Source: Chachezhania sediminis
Lineage (GTDB): Bacteria; Pseudomonadota; Alphaproteobacteria; Rhodobacterales; Rhodobacteraceae
Assembly (NCBI RefSeq): GCF_009765275.1
Contig: NZ_VOPH01000002.1
Location: 744,001 to 808,000 of the forward strand
Length of the DNA: 64,000 nucleotides
Direction: 5' to 3'
This document shows, in pieces, positions 16,571-26,004 of this stretch (its first letter is position 1; the number at the start of each line of letters is the position of its first letter). Below the pieces are notes generated by a model. The model saw only the letters and a program-made list of their open reading frames with translations, searched no databases and had not been told where the DNA came from. The position numbers and the translations under genes are program-made.

Positions 16571-17956
16571 ATGACCGACGCATCGAGGCCTGCATTTCCA
16601 CTGTTCAGGTTCCTGCGGACCGAACGCCCCGACGCGGCCGAGATCCGTGCCAATGCCCATACCGAGGCGGCGCTGGAACGGCACAAGAGGGAAGGCATGG
16701 AACTGGCGATCCGGGCGCGTTTCGTCGCGCTGGCCGTGATCGCGGTGATGCTGCCCTTCCTGAACTTCCGCTGGGAGATGTTGTTCTACGAGGGCATACT
16801 GGCGCTGCTGGCCCTGAACGGCTGGTTGCAGTGGCGGGTGGGGCGCGTGGGCCGGTCGCGGGCAGAGCTGGCGCTGATCTTCATCGACCTTCTGCTGATG
16901 ACCGCCACGGTGGCGGTGACGAATCCGTTGTTGCAGGAGCCCTGGCCGACGGCGATGAACTTCCGCTTTGGCAACTTTGTCTATTTCTTCGTGATCCTGG
17001 CAGCGGCGACCCTGGCTTATTCCTGGCGCACGCTGTTCGCCATCGGGGCCTGGACCGCGGGCCTGTGGGCGTTGGGGGTCCTGGCGGTCTGGAAATGGGG
17101 CGCGGTCTTCCCGGAACTGACCGCCCGCGCGGCCGATGCCTTTATCGATCATCCGCTGGTGCTGGAGATCCTGGACCCCAACAGCGTGGACATCGAGCTG
17201 CGTGCGCAGGAGGTGGTGGTCTTCATGATCGTCGCCTTCATCCTGGCCCTGACCATGCGGCGCTACAACAACCTGCTGATGGGCAGCGCCGCGCTGGAAC
17301 GGGAAAGGGCGAACCTGTCGCGCTATTTCTCGCCCAACGTGGTGGAGGAACTGAGTCACAGCGACGAGCCGCTGAAGCGGATCCAGACCCACAATGTGGG
17401 CGTTCTGTTCGTCGACATCGTGGGCTTTTCCACCTTCGCCGCCGCCCGGCACCCGGAAGAGGTCATCGGCACGCTGCGCGCTTTCCTGGTCCGGATGGAG
17501 ACGGAAGTCTTCCGCCATGGCGGGACCCTGGACAAGTATCTGGGCGACGGGCTGATGGCGACCTTCGGAACGCCGGTCGCCGGCCCCAGGGATGCCTGTT
17601 CGGCCCTGGCCTGCGCCGAGGCGATGATCCGAGTGACGGACGCCTGGAATGCCGAACGCGCGCGTCTGGGCGAGGTGCCGATCCGGGCCAGCGTCGGTGT
17701 GGACTATGGCCCGGTGGTCCTGGGCGATATCGGCGCCAACCGGCTGGAATTCGCGGTGATCGGCAACACGGTCAACGTCGCCAGCCGGCTGGAGAAGCTG
17801 ACGCGTCAGCTGAACGTGCGCATCGCCGTCAGTGACAACCTGCGGGCCCAGGCGCTGAGCGAGGCCGATGGCGATGGCGCGGTCGCGGCGCTGTGCGACT
17901 GCGGCCCGCAAGAGATCCGCGGCCTGGACCGCCCCGTCCGGGTCTGGGCGATCTGA
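16571..17956 (+). CDS. Membrane-anchored class III nucleotide cyclase
   Basis: 461 residues. The N-terminal half (about 45-240) has around six hydrophobic segments; the linker NLSRYFSPNVVEEL leads into the catalytic domain. The first metal Asp is in VLFVDIVGFST, the second with a Lys is in DKYLGDGLMATF, and Asn/Arg are in GNTVNVASRLE. The position that is Asp in the DUF427-cyclase (LDFTVIG) is Glu here (LEFAVIG), so the purine-specificity pair is Lys-Glu and the substrate is less certain. The ribosome site GGGAGGGG is strong. The gene stands alone and reads convergently to alkB. Confidence 0.92.
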   Translation: MTDASRPAFPLFRFLRTERPDAAEIRANAHTEAALERHKREGMELAIRARFVALAVIAVMLPFLNFRWEMLFYEGILALLALNGWLQWRVGRVGRSRAELALIFIDLLLMTATVAVTNPLLQEPWPTAMNFRFGNFVYFFVILAAATLAYSWRTLFAIGAWTAGLWALGVLAVWKWGAVFPELTARAADAFIDHPLVLEILDPNSVDIELRAQEVVVFMIVAFILALTMRRYNNLLMGSAALERERANLSRYFSPNVVEELSHSDEPLKRIQTHNVGVLFVDIVGFSTFAAARHPEEVIGTLRAFLVRMETEVFRHGGTLDKYLGDGLMATFGTPVAGPRDACSALACAEAMIRVTDAWNAERARLGEVPIRASVGVDYGPVVLGDIGANRLEFAVIGNTVNVASRLEKLTRQLNVRIAVSDNLRAQALSEADGDGAVAALCDCGPQEIRGLDRPVRVWAI

Positions 17957-18079
17957 TCGGACCGCTTCTGTCGTGACCTGGCTGGGCAAAGCGCCCGTCG
18001 TGGGTCCATCGGGGGGCCCACCGCCCGGCCCGGCATCCTGCCTGGGGCAGCCGGCCCCCCTCTCCGCCCGTGACGGGGA

Positions 18080-19213
18080 TCAGCGCGGCATCGGCAGGTC
18101 CTGGGTCTTGTAGGGGGTCCAGTCGGTGATTTCCGGGTAATACCGCCGGCGCCAGTCGCGGACGCGTGGGTTCATCATCCGGCGCCACAGCGGCGGGATC
18201 ATCGCGATGATGCCCATCAGCGGATAGGCATAGGGCAGCTGCGGCGCCGCATCGACATCGTGGTGCTGCAGCAGCGGGAACCGACGATCGGGTTTGTAGT
18301 GGTGATCCGAATGGCGCTGCAGGTTGATCAGCAGCCAGTTCGACGCCCTGTGGCTGGCATTCCAGGAATGCCGGGGCCGGACATGTTCATAGCGCCCTTC
18401 GCCCAGGTGTTTCCGCGTCAGGCCGTAATGTTCGATGTAATTGATCAGCTCCAGTTGCCAGATGGCGACCCAGGCCTGCAAGACGAAAAGCCCCAGCCCC
18501 GCCCACCCCCCCAGCGCGAAAGCCAGCGCCAGCATTGCTGCCTGAAGCGCAGCATAGCGCCAGAAGGGGTTCCGGGGATGCGCGGCGGGCAGGCCGGCGC
18601 GGGCCAGCCTGGCGGTTTCGGCCCGGACGGCGGACCGGAAGCTGCCGATCAGGACACGGGGGAAGAAACGGTGGAAGCCTTCGTTATAGCGGGCCGTCAC
18701 GGAATCCCTTGGCGTTCCGACATAGCTGTGATGGACCAGCAGGTGTTCCGACCGGAAATGGGAATAGAGCACCATTGCGCACAGCAGATCGCCCAGGAAC
18801 CGTTCGGCGCGCGGCTTCTGGTGCATCAACTCGTGTGCATAGTTGATGCCGATGGTGCCCGACAGGATCCCCATGCCGAAAAAGGCCATGCACTTGCCCG
18901 CCGTGGACAGGTGGTCGGTATGGGTCACGTACCAGATCAGCGCGAAAAGCGTCACGAACTGGACAGGCACCCAGAGCATGGTCAGAAGGCGATAATGGCC
19001 AAGGTCGGTGTCCGGCGTCAGCGGATCGGCGTTTTCCGTGTTCAGCCCCAGCACCCGGTCGATGGCGGCGAACAGCCACCAGGTGGCCAGCGGCATCAGG
19101 AAGAGCGCCCAGCCGCCCCGAACCGCGCCGTACCACATCAAGGGGACCAGCAGGAAACTGATCCAGAACGGCAGCGCATGGCGCCAGCTTCGAAGGACGG
19201 GGGCAGGGATCAT
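18080..19213 (-). CDS. alkB: Alkane 1-monooxygenase (AlkB family)
   Basis: Integral-membrane di-iron enzyme hydroxylating the terminal carbon of medium/long alkanes with rubredoxin-supplied electrons. All histidine boxes are present: HELMHQ, EHLLVHH, NYIEHYGL and LQRHSDHHYKPDRRF, with five to six hydrophobic segments. I use ATG 19213 (378 residues); a GTG at 19255, directly abutting the mutY stop, would add MQPVFGNKNPGTQS and cannot be excluded. Neither start has a good ribosome site. No rubredoxin or rubredoxin reductase is nearby. Lying behind mutY on the same strand, it may be translated after it. Confidence 0.93.
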   Translation of the reverse strand: MIPAPVLRSWRHALPFWISFLLVPLMWYGAVRGGWALFLMPLATWWLFAAIDRVLGLNTENADPLTPDTDLGHYRLLTMLWVPVQFVTLFALIWYVTHTDHLSTAGKCMAFFGMGILSGTIGINYAHELMHQKPRAERFLGDLLCAMVLYSHFRSEHLLVHHSYVGTPRDSVTARYNEGFHRFFPRVLIGSFRSAVRAETARLARAGLPAAHPRNPFWRYAALQAAMLALAFALGGWAGLGLFVLQAWVAIWQLELINYIEHYGLTRKHLGEGRYEHVRPRHSWNASHRASNWLLINLQRHSDHHYKPDRRFPLLQHHDVDAAPQLPYAYPLMGIIAMIPPLWRRMMNPRVRDWRRRYYPEITDWTPYKTQDLPMPR

Positions 19214-19255
19214 CGACTGGGTCCCGGGGTTTTTGTTGCCGAATACAGGCTGCAC

Positions 19256-20368
19256 CTAGGGACCGCCCAAGACCGGATGGGTCCGCGCCAGGTCGAAGGC
19301 CTTGCGCATCACGGTCGGAAGGTCCGACGGGCGGAAGGCCTCCGCCGGCATGAACCGTCCGGCGGTCAGCGGCTCTGTCCCGTCCAGCATTGTGACCCGA
19401 AGCGTCAGGATCAGGTGAAAATGGGTGAAGGTGTGGCGCACCTCTCCCGGCAAGACGTGCCAGTCGGCAACCGCAGGGGGCAGGGCGGGTGGCTGCGTTT
19501 CGGTCCAGTCGGTGCCGGGCCAGCCCAGCATGCCGCCCAGCAGACCGCGATCAGGACGCCGTTCCAGCAGCCAAGCGCCGTCGCCCCGACGCCGGGCCAG
19601 GTAGACGGTGCCCTGCCGCACCGGCTTGGCCGCCTTGGGCGTCTTGCGCGGCAGCTCGGGCGCGGTGCCGGCGCGGCGCCCGTCGCAGTCGGCGATCAGC
19701 GGGCACAGCCCGCAGGCAGGGCTTTTCGGCGTGCAGATCGTGGCGCCCAGGTCCATCACCGCCTGGGCATAGTCGCCGGGCCGCCTGTCCGGCGTGTGTC
19801 GGGCCGCAAGCGCGGTCAATTCCGGCTTCGCGGCGGGGAGGGGCGTTTCGACATCGTGCAGCCGCGCCATGACGCGTTCGACATTGCCGTCGACCACGAC
19901 CTCGGCCCGGTCGAAGGCGATGGCGCCGACGGCGGCGGCGGTATAGGGGCCGATGCCTGGCAGCTTCAGCAGGGACTCGCGGTCGGACGGAAAGACCCCG
20001 CCAAGGTCGGCGGTCACCACGCGGGCACATTTCAGAAGGTTCCGCGCCCGGGCATAGTATCCAAGGCCTGCCCATTCGCCCATGACGTCGGCGTCTTCGG
20101 CCATGGCCAGCGCCTGGACCGTGGGCCAGCGGGTCGTGAAGCGGTGGAAATAGTCCTTCACGGCGGCGACGGTGGTCTGCTGCAACATGATCTCGGACAG
20201 CCAGACGCGATAGGGGGCGGGCACCACCCCGGCGGCACGATCCGCGGGCGCCACACGCCATGGCAGACTGCGCGCATGGACATCGTACCAATCCAGCATC
20301 CGTGCAGCCACGCTGTCGGCTGCGGGGTCGGATTTGGGCGCGGTACGGGTCGTATGGTCGTCACGCAA
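19256..20368 (-). CDS. mutY: A/G-specific adenine DNA glycosylase MutY
   Basis: Removes adenine mispaired with 8-oxoguanine. 370 residues: catalytic Glu in WLSEIMLQQT, helix-hairpin-helix LPGIGPYTA with the following VDGNVERVMARL (catalytic Asp), and the iron-sulfur cluster loop CTPKSPACGLCPLIADC. A C-terminal NUDIX-like 8-oxoG recognition domain follows. The start is a TTG at 20368 with GGCGGAG 8 nt upstream; no ATG fits. It is divergent from the DciA-like gene. alkB follows without a gap. Confidence 0.95.
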   Translation of the reverse strand: MRDDHTTRTAPKSDPAADSVAARMLDWYDVHARSLPWRVAPADRAAGVVPAPYRVWLSEIMLQQTTVAAVKDYFHRFTTRWPTVQALAMAEDADVMGEWAGLGYYARARNLLKCARVVTADLGGVFPSDRESLLKLPGIGPYTAAAVGAIAFDRAEVVVDGNVERVMARLHDVETPLPAAKPELTALAARHTPDRRPGDYAQAVMDLGATICTPKSPACGLCPLIADCDGRRAGTAPELPRKTPKAAKPVRQGTVYLARRRGDGAWLLERRPDRGLLGGMLGWPGTDWTETQPPALPPAVADWHVLPGEVRHTFTHFHLILTLRVTMLDGTEPLTAGRFMPAEAFRPSDLPTVMRKAFDLARTHPVLGGP

Positions 20369-20449
20369 TCTTTATGCTCCGCCGGGTCGGATTCGCTGGC
20401 GCCCGCCGGTGGCGGGCCTAGAATATGCCAGACCTACAGGGAGTAAGCC

Positions 20450-20971
20450 ATGCCGCCAAGGTCATCGACGACCCGCGGATTCAAGCGCACGGACGCCCTT
20501 CTTGGCGACCGGATCCGCAAGGCGGGCGAAACGCGCGGTTTCGCCGTCTCGCGCGTGCTGACCCATTGGGAAGAGATTGCCGGCCCGGACATCGCCAGGA
20601 TCGCCCGGCCGGTCGACGTGAAATACGGTCGCGACGCCTTTGGCGCCACGCTGACAGTGCTGACGACGGGATCCATGGCACCGATCATGGAAATGCAGAA
20701 GGACCGCCTGCGCGAACGGGTGAACGCGGCCTATGGCTATAACGCCATATCCAAGGTCCGCATCACCCAGACGGCACCGACGGGCTTTGCCGACGGGCAG
20801 ACGCCCTTCACCGGCCCCGGGGCCGATGGGCCGGACACGCCCGCGCCCGAGGTCGAGCGCAAGGCGGCACAGGTCACGGCCCAGGTCCGGGACGAAGGGT
20901 TGCGCGCGGCCCTTGAACGTCTGGGGCAGGGCGTACTATCGAAATCGGAAAAATCGGAAAGGGGCCGTTGA
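20450..20971 (+). CDS. DciA-like DUF721 protein
   Basis: 173 residues. The N-terminal 95 residues (GFAVSRVLTHWEEIAGPDIARIARPVDV..., LTVLTTGSMAPIMEMQKDRLRERVNAAYGY) are the DUF721/DciA domain, which in bacteria lacking DnaC helps load the replicative helicase. The C-terminal tail is low-complexity and charged. Start ATG 20450. The stop shares one base with the start of the DsbA-family gene, so the two are one operon. Confidence 0.85.
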   Translation: MPPRSSTTRGFKRTDALLGDRIRKAGETRGFAVSRVLTHWEEIAGPDIARIARPVDVKYGRDAFGATLTVLTTGSMAPIMEMQKDRLRERVNAAYGYNAISKVRITQTAPTGFADGQTPFTGPGADGPDTPAPEVERKAAQVTAQVRDEGLRAALERLGQGVLSKSEKSERGR

Positions 20972-21603
20972 TGACCCGCATGACTACCTTCCTTGGCGCC
21001 GTGGCCGTGATGGCCGCGGGGGTTCTGACCGCCGGCTGGGCGACGGATGCTGCCGCGCAGGATGCCCAGGCACCGGAAATCGTCGAGATGGTGCTGGGCG
21101 ATCCCGATGCGCCGGTCGAGATGATCGAATATGCTTCGTTCACCTGCCCGCACTGCGCGACCTTCAACACCGGCCCGCTGAAGCAGCTGAAGAAGGACTA
21201 TGTCGACACCGGGAAGGTGAAGCTGGTCTATCGCGATGTCTATTTCGACCGTTTCGGCCTTTGGGCGGCCATGGTCGCGCGCTGCGGCGGCCCCGAGAAG
21301 TTCTTTGGCATCTCGGACATGATCTATGAAAACCAGGCGCAATGGACCCGCGCGGGCGATCCGGTCGCCATCGTGGGCGAGCTGCGCAAATTCGGCAAGA
21401 TCGCCGGCGTGACCGACGAACAGCTGGACGTCTGCCTGAACGATGCCGCCAAGGCGCAGGCACTGGTCGAATGGTACCAGAAGAACGCGACCGAGGACGG
21501 GATCACCGGCACGCCCAGCTTCATCATCGATGGCGAGATGGTCGAGAACCAGCCCTATGACGACCTGAAGGTCGTCCTGGACGAAAAGCTTGCCGCGAAA
21601 TGA
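20971..21603 (+). CDS. DsbA-family periplasmic thioredoxin
   Basis: 210 residues. A signal peptide (MTTFLGAVAVMAAGVLTAGW... cut after DAAAQ) precedes a thioredoxin fold with insertion. The active site is CPHC in ASFTCPHCATFN and the cis-Pro loop is GTPSFIIDGEMVENQPYDDL. This is the single-domain DsbA branch found in alphaproteobacteria, probably an oxidant of secreted protein cysteines. The start overlaps the DciA-like stop by one base, and the stop overlaps the CoA-transferase start by 4 bp (ATGA). Confidence 0.92.
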   Translation: MTRMTTFLGAVAVMAAGVLTAGWATDAAAQDAQAPEIVEMVLGDPDAPVEMIEYASFTCPHCATFNTGPLKQLKKDYVDTGKVKLVYRDVYFDRFGLWAAMVARCGGPEKFFGISDMIYENQAQWTRAGDPVAIVGELRKFGKIAGVTDEQLDVCLNDAAKAQALVEWYQKNATEDGITGTPSFIIDGEMVENQPYDDLKVVLDEKLAAK

Positions 21604-22712
21604 GCGCACCTCTTGAAGGACTGAAGGTCATCGAGATGGCCCGCATCCTGGCTGGCCCCTGGGCCGGTCAGACCCTGTCGGATCTGGGCGCCGAGGTGAT
21701 CAAGCTGGAAAGCCCCGAAGGCGACGACACCCGCCGGTGGGGCCCGCCCTTCGTGGAACGCGACGGCGATGTCTCGGCCTCGTATTACCATTCCACCAAC
21801 CGCGGGAAGGCATCGGTCGTCGTCGATTTCTCGACGCCCGAAGGCCAGGCCAAGGTGCGCGAGATGGTGGCGGATGCCGACATCTTCCTTGAGAATTTCA
21901 AGGTCGGCGGGCTGAAGAAATACGGGCTGGATTACGAAAGCCTGGCGCAGATCAATCCCCGGCTGATCTATTGCTCGATCACCGGGTTCGGGCAGACCGG
22001 GCCCTATGCGCACCGGGCAGGTTACGACTTCATCATCCAGGGCATGTCGGGGCTGATGTCGCTGACCGGCGAACCGGGCGGGCAGCCGCAGAAAGCGGGC
22101 GTGGCGATCACGGATATCTTCACCGGCGTCTATTCCGTCAGCGCGATCCTTGCGGCAGTGATCCAGCGCGGTCGCACCGGCAAGGGCCAGCACATCGACA
22201 TGGCGCTGTTGGATTGCGGCGTGGCCGTGACGGCGAACCAGGCGCTGAACTACCTGACCACGGGCGTTTCGCCGGGGATGATGGGCAATGCCCACGTGAA
22301 CCTGACGCCCTACCAGGTCTTCGACTGCGCCGACGGGCACATCATCATTGCCACCGGCAATGACGGCCAGTACCGACGCCTGTGCAACATCCTGGGCCTG
22401 GACGAGCTGGGCGAACACCCGGATTTCGTCCACAATCCCCAGCGTATCGCGCACAGGGACGAACTGACGCGGATCCTGACCGAGGCGACCTCGAAATGGG
22501 GCAAGGCGGAACTGCTGGCGGCCTGCGAGGCGCAGGGCGTTCCGGCAGGGCCGATCAACAAGCTGGAAGAGGTCATGGCCGACCCGCAGGTCGTGGCCCG
22601 CGGCATGCAGATCGAGCTGGACGGGATTCCGGGCGTGCGCTCGCCCTTCCGGTTCTCGGACGCTGAACTGAAACTGGAACACGCGTCGCCCATGCTTGGG
22701 CAGGACGGGTGA
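21600..22712 (+). CDS. CaiB/BaiF family CoA-transferase (family III)
   Basis: 370 residues. Transfers CoA between organic acids through an Asp-CoA anhydride/thioester. It has the N-terminal LEGLKVIEMARILAGPWAGQ, AEVIKLESPEGDDTRRWGPP, ENFKVGGLKKYGLDY and the catalytic Asp in VAITDIFTGVYS. The substrate is unknown. Fusion into the dciA-dsbA operon by ATGA overlap is probably incidental clustering. A strong GC hairpin follows the stop. Confidence 0.92.
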   Translation: MSAPLEGLKVIEMARILAGPWAGQTLSDLGAEVIKLESPEGDDTRRWGPPFVERDGDVSASYYHSTNRGKASVVVDFSTPEGQAKVREMVADADIFLENFKVGGLKKYGLDYESLAQINPRLIYCSITGFGQTGPYAHRAGYDFIIQGMSGLMSLTGEPGGQPQKAGVAITDIFTGVYSVSAILAAVIQRGRTGKGQHIDMALLDCGVAVTANQALNYLTTGVSPGMMGNAHVNLTPYQVFDCADGHIIIATGNDGQYRRLCNILGLDELGEHPDFVHNPQRIAHRDELTRILTEATSKWGKAELLAACEAQGVPAGPINKLEEVMADPQVVARGMQIELDGIPGVRSPFRFSDAELKLEHASPMLGQDG

Positions 22713-22723
22713 TCCCTTGAAAG

Positions 22724-22757
22724 CGGGGGCACAGGGGGCTGCACCCCCGTGCCCCCG
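22724..22757 (+). terminator. GC-rich hairpin after CoA-transferase gene
   Basis: CGGGGGCACAGGGGG pairs with CCCCCGTGCCCCCG around a CTGCA loop, a stem of about 14 bp beginning 12 bp after the stop. There is no U-tract, so termination would need Rho or the hairpin may only protect the 3' end. The rest of the gap up to 23010 holds nothing I recognise. Confidence 0.6.
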
Positions 22758-23010
22758 CCCTTTGCGAGGACAGTGTCCCCGCACGCCTATGCCCTTGCGG
22801 CGGCAACCGTTCGGCTTTCGCGTGTTGCGAAGGGGCTTGACGCGCACGGGGGCCTTCGGGCACCTCTCGCGGTCATGTGCATGACCCGTCTTCAGACCTG
22901 GACCTATTACGCCCGCCTCAGCTGAGCGCGGTCATGCCTGTTTCAACATGGTGCCGCCCCAGGGTGGCCGCCGGTCGAACGTCCCCCTGCGGCGCAGAGG
23001 AGCGTTCGGA

Positions 23011-23463
23011 ATGACCCAGATCGACACTCGTGCCGCCTTGCCGGCGGATATCCCCGACCTTCTGGCGATGGTCGAACGGCTTGCCGTACATCACGGCGAC
23101 ACGCCCGGAGTTTCAGAGGCATCGCTGCACCGCGACCTCTTCGGTGCGGATCCCTGGCTTGTCGTCCTGCTGGCCAGGCATGACGGGCGGCCAATGGGCT
23201 ATGCGGCCTTGTTCGGGACGGCGTACCTGCACTTCGGCGCGCGTGGGATGGAACTGCATCACCTCTTCACCGAGGCAGAGGCCCGTGGGCTGGGTGTCGG
23301 CCAGGCGCTGATCGGCGCGTCCGTCGCCCTGGCGCGGGACCGGGGCTGCACCTTCATGACCGTCGGCACCCATCCGGAAAACCTGGCGGCACAGGCCTTC
23401 TATCCGAAACTGGGCTTCGAGCGGCGCGATGGCGCCGGGCCGCGGTTCCTGTTGCGGCTTTAG
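23011..23463 (+). CDS. GNAT family N-acetyltransferase
   Basis: 150 residues. The acetyl-CoA-binding motif reads EARGLGVGQALIGASVALARDRG, preceded by MELHHLFTEAE and followed by NLAAQAFYPKLGFERRDG, the classic GNAT strand 4 to helix 4 order. The acceptor is unknown. The start ATG 23011 has GGAG 8 nt upstream; a frame opening at 22948 is rejected because its extra residues do not resemble the fold. Convergent with lpxK, 6 bp away. Confidence 0.88.
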   Translation: MTQIDTRAALPADIPDLLAMVERLAVHHGDTPGVSEASLHRDLFGADPWLVVLLARHDGRPMGYAALFGTAYLHFGARGMELHHLFTEAEARGLGVGQALIGASVALARDRGCTFMTVGTHPENLAAQAFYPKLGFERRDGAGPRFLLRL

Positions 23464-23469
23464 GGCCGC

Positions 23470-24468
23470 TCAGGGGGCCGGGGCCGCGGCTTCGATCAAC
23501 GACAGCAGCGGTTCGGCGGGTGTCACCTGCAGACGGACGGGCAGGGTGATCACCCGGCTGCGCCAGCTGGAGGGCAGGCGGGCGGCGTCCTTTTCGGTGC
23601 AGACCAGCTGGGCGCCAAGGGCGAAGGCCTGCGCCTCCAGCCGCGTCAGCAGGGCCGCGGCCAGTGGCTGATGGTCGTCCAGCGCATGGGTCGCCACGAG
23701 ATCGGCACCCAGGTCGCGGAGCGTGGCGAAGAACTTGCCCGGATGGCCGATGCCGGCAAAGGCCACGACACGAAGGCCGGCCCAGTCCATGCCGGTCTGA
23801 AGTGGCAGAAGTTCCCCGGTCACGTGGGGGATCGTAACGGACGGGCCCCATTGGTCTGCGAATTGTGCCTGGGCATCGGCCCCACCGATGGACAGGACCG
23901 CATCGGCCCGCGTCAGCCCGGTGGCCACGGGTTCCCGCAAGGGGCCGGCGGGAATGCAGCGACCGTTGCCGAATCCACGGGCGGCATCGACGACGACCAG
24001 CGACAGGGCCTTGGCAAGGGACGGGTCCTGGAACCCGTCGTCCAGCACGACGACCGTCGCCCCGGCCCGCGCCGCCGCCTGCGCCCCGGCGACGCGGTCG
24101 CGCGCCACCCAGACTTCGGCAAAGCTGGCCAGCAGCAGGGGTTCGTCGCCCACCCGGGTCGGGCCGTGACGCGATGGATCGACCTGCAGGGGGCCTTCCT
24201 CGGTCCCGCCATACCCGCGCGAGACGACATGGGGCTGGTGGCCGAGTTTCCGCAGCGCCTCGATCAGCCAGATGGCAGTGGGGGTCTTGCCGGTGCCGCC
24301 GGCATTCAGGTTGCCGACGCAGATCACCGGGACCGGCACCTGGGCGGGTTCGGTCCCGGCCAGACGCCGTGCCGTGCCGCGGGCATAAAGCGCGCCCAGG
24401 GGCGACAGAAGGCGCGCCTGCCAGGCCGGACGGTCCGGCGCCGTATTCCAGAACTCAGGCGCGCGCAT
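23470..24468 (-). CDS. lpxK: Tetraacyldisaccharide 4'-kinase
   Basis: Phosphorylates the 4' position of the lipid A precursor at the inner membrane. 332 residues; Walker A in [12 protein letters not shown] at about residues 52-63, then [15 protein letters not shown] and [12 protein letters not shown], all LpxK hallmarks. An N-terminal hydrophobic segment ([12 protein letters not shown]) precedes the kinase fold. It overlaps the 3' end of the WaaA-like gene by 14 bp, so it is the last gene of the pmbA-cysQ-DUF4170-waaA-lpxK run. Confidence 0.95.
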   Translation of the reverse strand: MRAPEFWNTAPDRPAWQARLLSPLGALYARGTARRLAGTEPAQVPVPVICVGNLNAGGTGKTPTAIWLIEALRKLGHQPHVVSRGYGGTEEGPLQVDPSRHGPTRVGDEPLLLASFAEVWVARDRVAGAQAAARAGATVVVLDDGFQDPSLAKALSLVVVDAARGFGNGRCIPAGPLREPVATGLTRADAVLSIGGADAQAQFADQWGPSVTIPHVTGELLPLQTGMDWAGLRVVAFAGIGHPGKFFATLRDLGADLVATHALDDHQPLAAALLTRLEAQAFALGAQLVCTEKDAARLPSSWRSRVITLPVRLQVTPAEPLLSLIEAAAPAP

Positions 24469-25624
24469 CGAGCCGTGCCTGAACGATGTCGACGATCCGG
24501 TCCGACAGGGCGGCGCCTTCGGTGGCGATGGTCCATCCGGCCAGCGCCATGGCGGCCGCCTGATCGGGCGCCGACAGGCGGATGACCGCGGCGGCCAGAT
24601 CCTCGGCCCCTCGCACTGTCAGCGCGGCGCCGACCCGGTCCAGCCGGGCATAGCTGGCGGCATGGTTGCGCACGTTGGGGCCGTGCAGCACCGCCGATCC
24701 CAGCGCCGCGGCCGCCAGCGGACAGTGCCCGCCGCGCCGGGTGGTCAGCGACCCGGCGACGAAGGTCACCGGCGCCGCGCGATACCATAGCCCCAGGTCT
24801 TCCTCGTAATCGCAGACCAGTGCCTGCATGTTGTCCTCGATCGCCGCGCCCGGTTGCCAGGCCGCGGCGCGCAGTCCCGCGGCGGTTATCGTCTCGATCA
24901 TAGCATCCGCGGTTTCGGGCTGCGCGACATGGGCCACCAGAAGCAGCCGGTGTGACAGCCGCACGATGGCGCGCTGGGCGGCGACGATGGTCTCGAACTC
25001 CGACGGCTCGGTCCAGGCGGTCAGCCACAGCGGCCGGCCGGCCAGCTGGCGCGAGACCTTGTCGAAATCGGAATCGAGGCAGGCCGGAGGGGTGACGCCC
25101 GCGGCCAGGGGGGCCGTGACTTCTACCCGGTCGGGATGACGCAGGATGCGCCGCAGCGCCTCGGCATCCGCCGTGCCGGGGGCAAAGATCGGGTCGAACA
25201 GCCCCAGAGCCCCCCGTGGGCTGCCGCGCCAGACGCCGCGCAGCGTGGCGGTTTCCTCGCGCGTGACGTCGACCAGGATCATCGGCATGCCGGTCGCCGC
25301 GGCCTTGTGGAGCAGGGTCGGCAGCAGCGGCAGTCCGGCCCAGAGGCAGATGTCCGGCGCCCAGTCCGCCAGGAACTGGCGGGCGGTCCCGGCCTCGGCG
25401 GTCAGCCGTTCCATCCGGTCGATGCCGGTGCGCCGGACCTGCGCGGGGGGTGCCACGTCCCCGGCAAGCGTCAGCAGGGCGAACAGGTCCGGGCGCTGCG
25501 CCTTGCAGCGCAGCGCGATCTCGGCCAGGGCGGCGGCCCGTTCGGTCGAGGTTGCGTGCATCCACAGGACCTCGGCCCCTTCGGGGCGAGGACGGTCCGC
25601 CGTGACCTGGGTCCCATTGGTCAA
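24455..25624 (-). CDS. waaA: Divergent Kdo-transferase (WaaA/KdtA) homologue
   Basis: 389 residues with the two-Rossmann GT-B layout of Kdo transferase: [11 protein letters not shown] near the N-terminus, [32 protein letters not shown], the acceptor/donor domain switch at PLWLTAWTE and the late [29 protein letters not shown]. Two things are odd. The N-terminal membrane anchor is absent, and the motif that normally reads HxxSxGE (active-site Glu) is HATSTER. It may be a specialised or inactive paralogue. The TTG at 25624 lacks a ribosome site; an in-frame CTG at 25654 overlaps the DUF4170 stop as CTGA with GAGGAG 5 nt upstream and may be the true start. Confidence 0.8.
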   Translation of the reverse strand: MTNGTQVTADRPRPEGAEVLWMHATSTERAAALAEIALRCKAQRPDLFALLTLAGDVAPPAQVRRTGIDRMERLTAEAGTARQFLADWAPDICLWAGLPLLPTLLHKAAATGMPMILVDVTREETATLRGVWRGSPRGALGLFDPIFAPGTADAEALRRILRHPDRVEVTAPLAAGVTPPACLDSDFDKVSRQLAGRPLWLTAWTEPSEFETIVAAQRAIVRLSHRLLLVAHVAQPETADAMIETITAAGLRAAAWQPGAAIEDNMQALVCDYEEDLGLWYRAAPVTFVAGSLTTRRGGHCPLAAAALGSAVLHGPNVRNHAASYARLDRVGAALTVRGAEDLAAAVIRLSAPDQAAAMALAGWTIATEGAALSDRIVDIVQARLDARA

Positions 25625-25650
25625 GGGACCGGTGCTGGAAAGGCTTGAGA

Positions 25651-25893
25651 TCAGTGGAGCTCCTCGGTGGCCGACGCCTCGCGCTCCTCGTCCCGCAGGC
25701 GATGGATGTGGGCGATGAAATAGCGCATGTGAGCGTTGTCGACGGTCTTCTGCGCCTCGGCCTTCCAGGCCTCGTAGGCGGTCTGGTAGGACGGGAACAT
25801 GCCGACGATGTGGATGTCGTCGGGGTTCTTGAACGTGGTCTTGGAAGGGTCGATCAGTTCGCCCCCGAAGACGAGGTGAAGGCGTTGCGTCAT
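25651..25893 (-). CDS. DUF4170 protein
   Basis: 80 residues from ATG 25893 (AAAGGA about 9 nt upstream). MTQRLHLVFGGELIDPSKTTFKNPDDIHIVGMFPSY is the DUF4170 start; the rest is helical (AYEAWKAEAQKTVDNAHMRYFIAHIHRL) and charged. The role is unknown; in alphaproteobacteria it commonly sits beside lpxK/waaA and cysQ, as here. Confidence 0.88.
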   Translation of the reverse strand: MTQRLHLVFGGELIDPSKTTFKNPDDIHIVGMFPSYQTAYEAWKAEAQKTVDNAHMRYFIAHIHRLRDEEREASATEELH

Positions 25894-26004
25894 GGGTGGC
25901 ATCCTTTTCGGTTGCGACAAGGGGTAACGGTAACGACGGTCAACGAAAAGTGCGTCTTCAAGGTAGTCGGCCCGGTCCCGGGGTCAAGGCGCCGCCCGGT
26001 CGCA

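Noticed and set aside
17957-18079. Terminator between the membrane cyclase and alkB
   Set aside because: Only an imperfect GTGGGTCC...GGGGCCCAC pairing is present, without a U-tract, so it was not listed.
18260-20446. Open frame of 728 codons on the plus strand opposite alkB and mutY
   Set aside because: It crosses two well-supported genes with catalytic residues on the other strand and starts in neither a ribosome site nor a recognisable domain.
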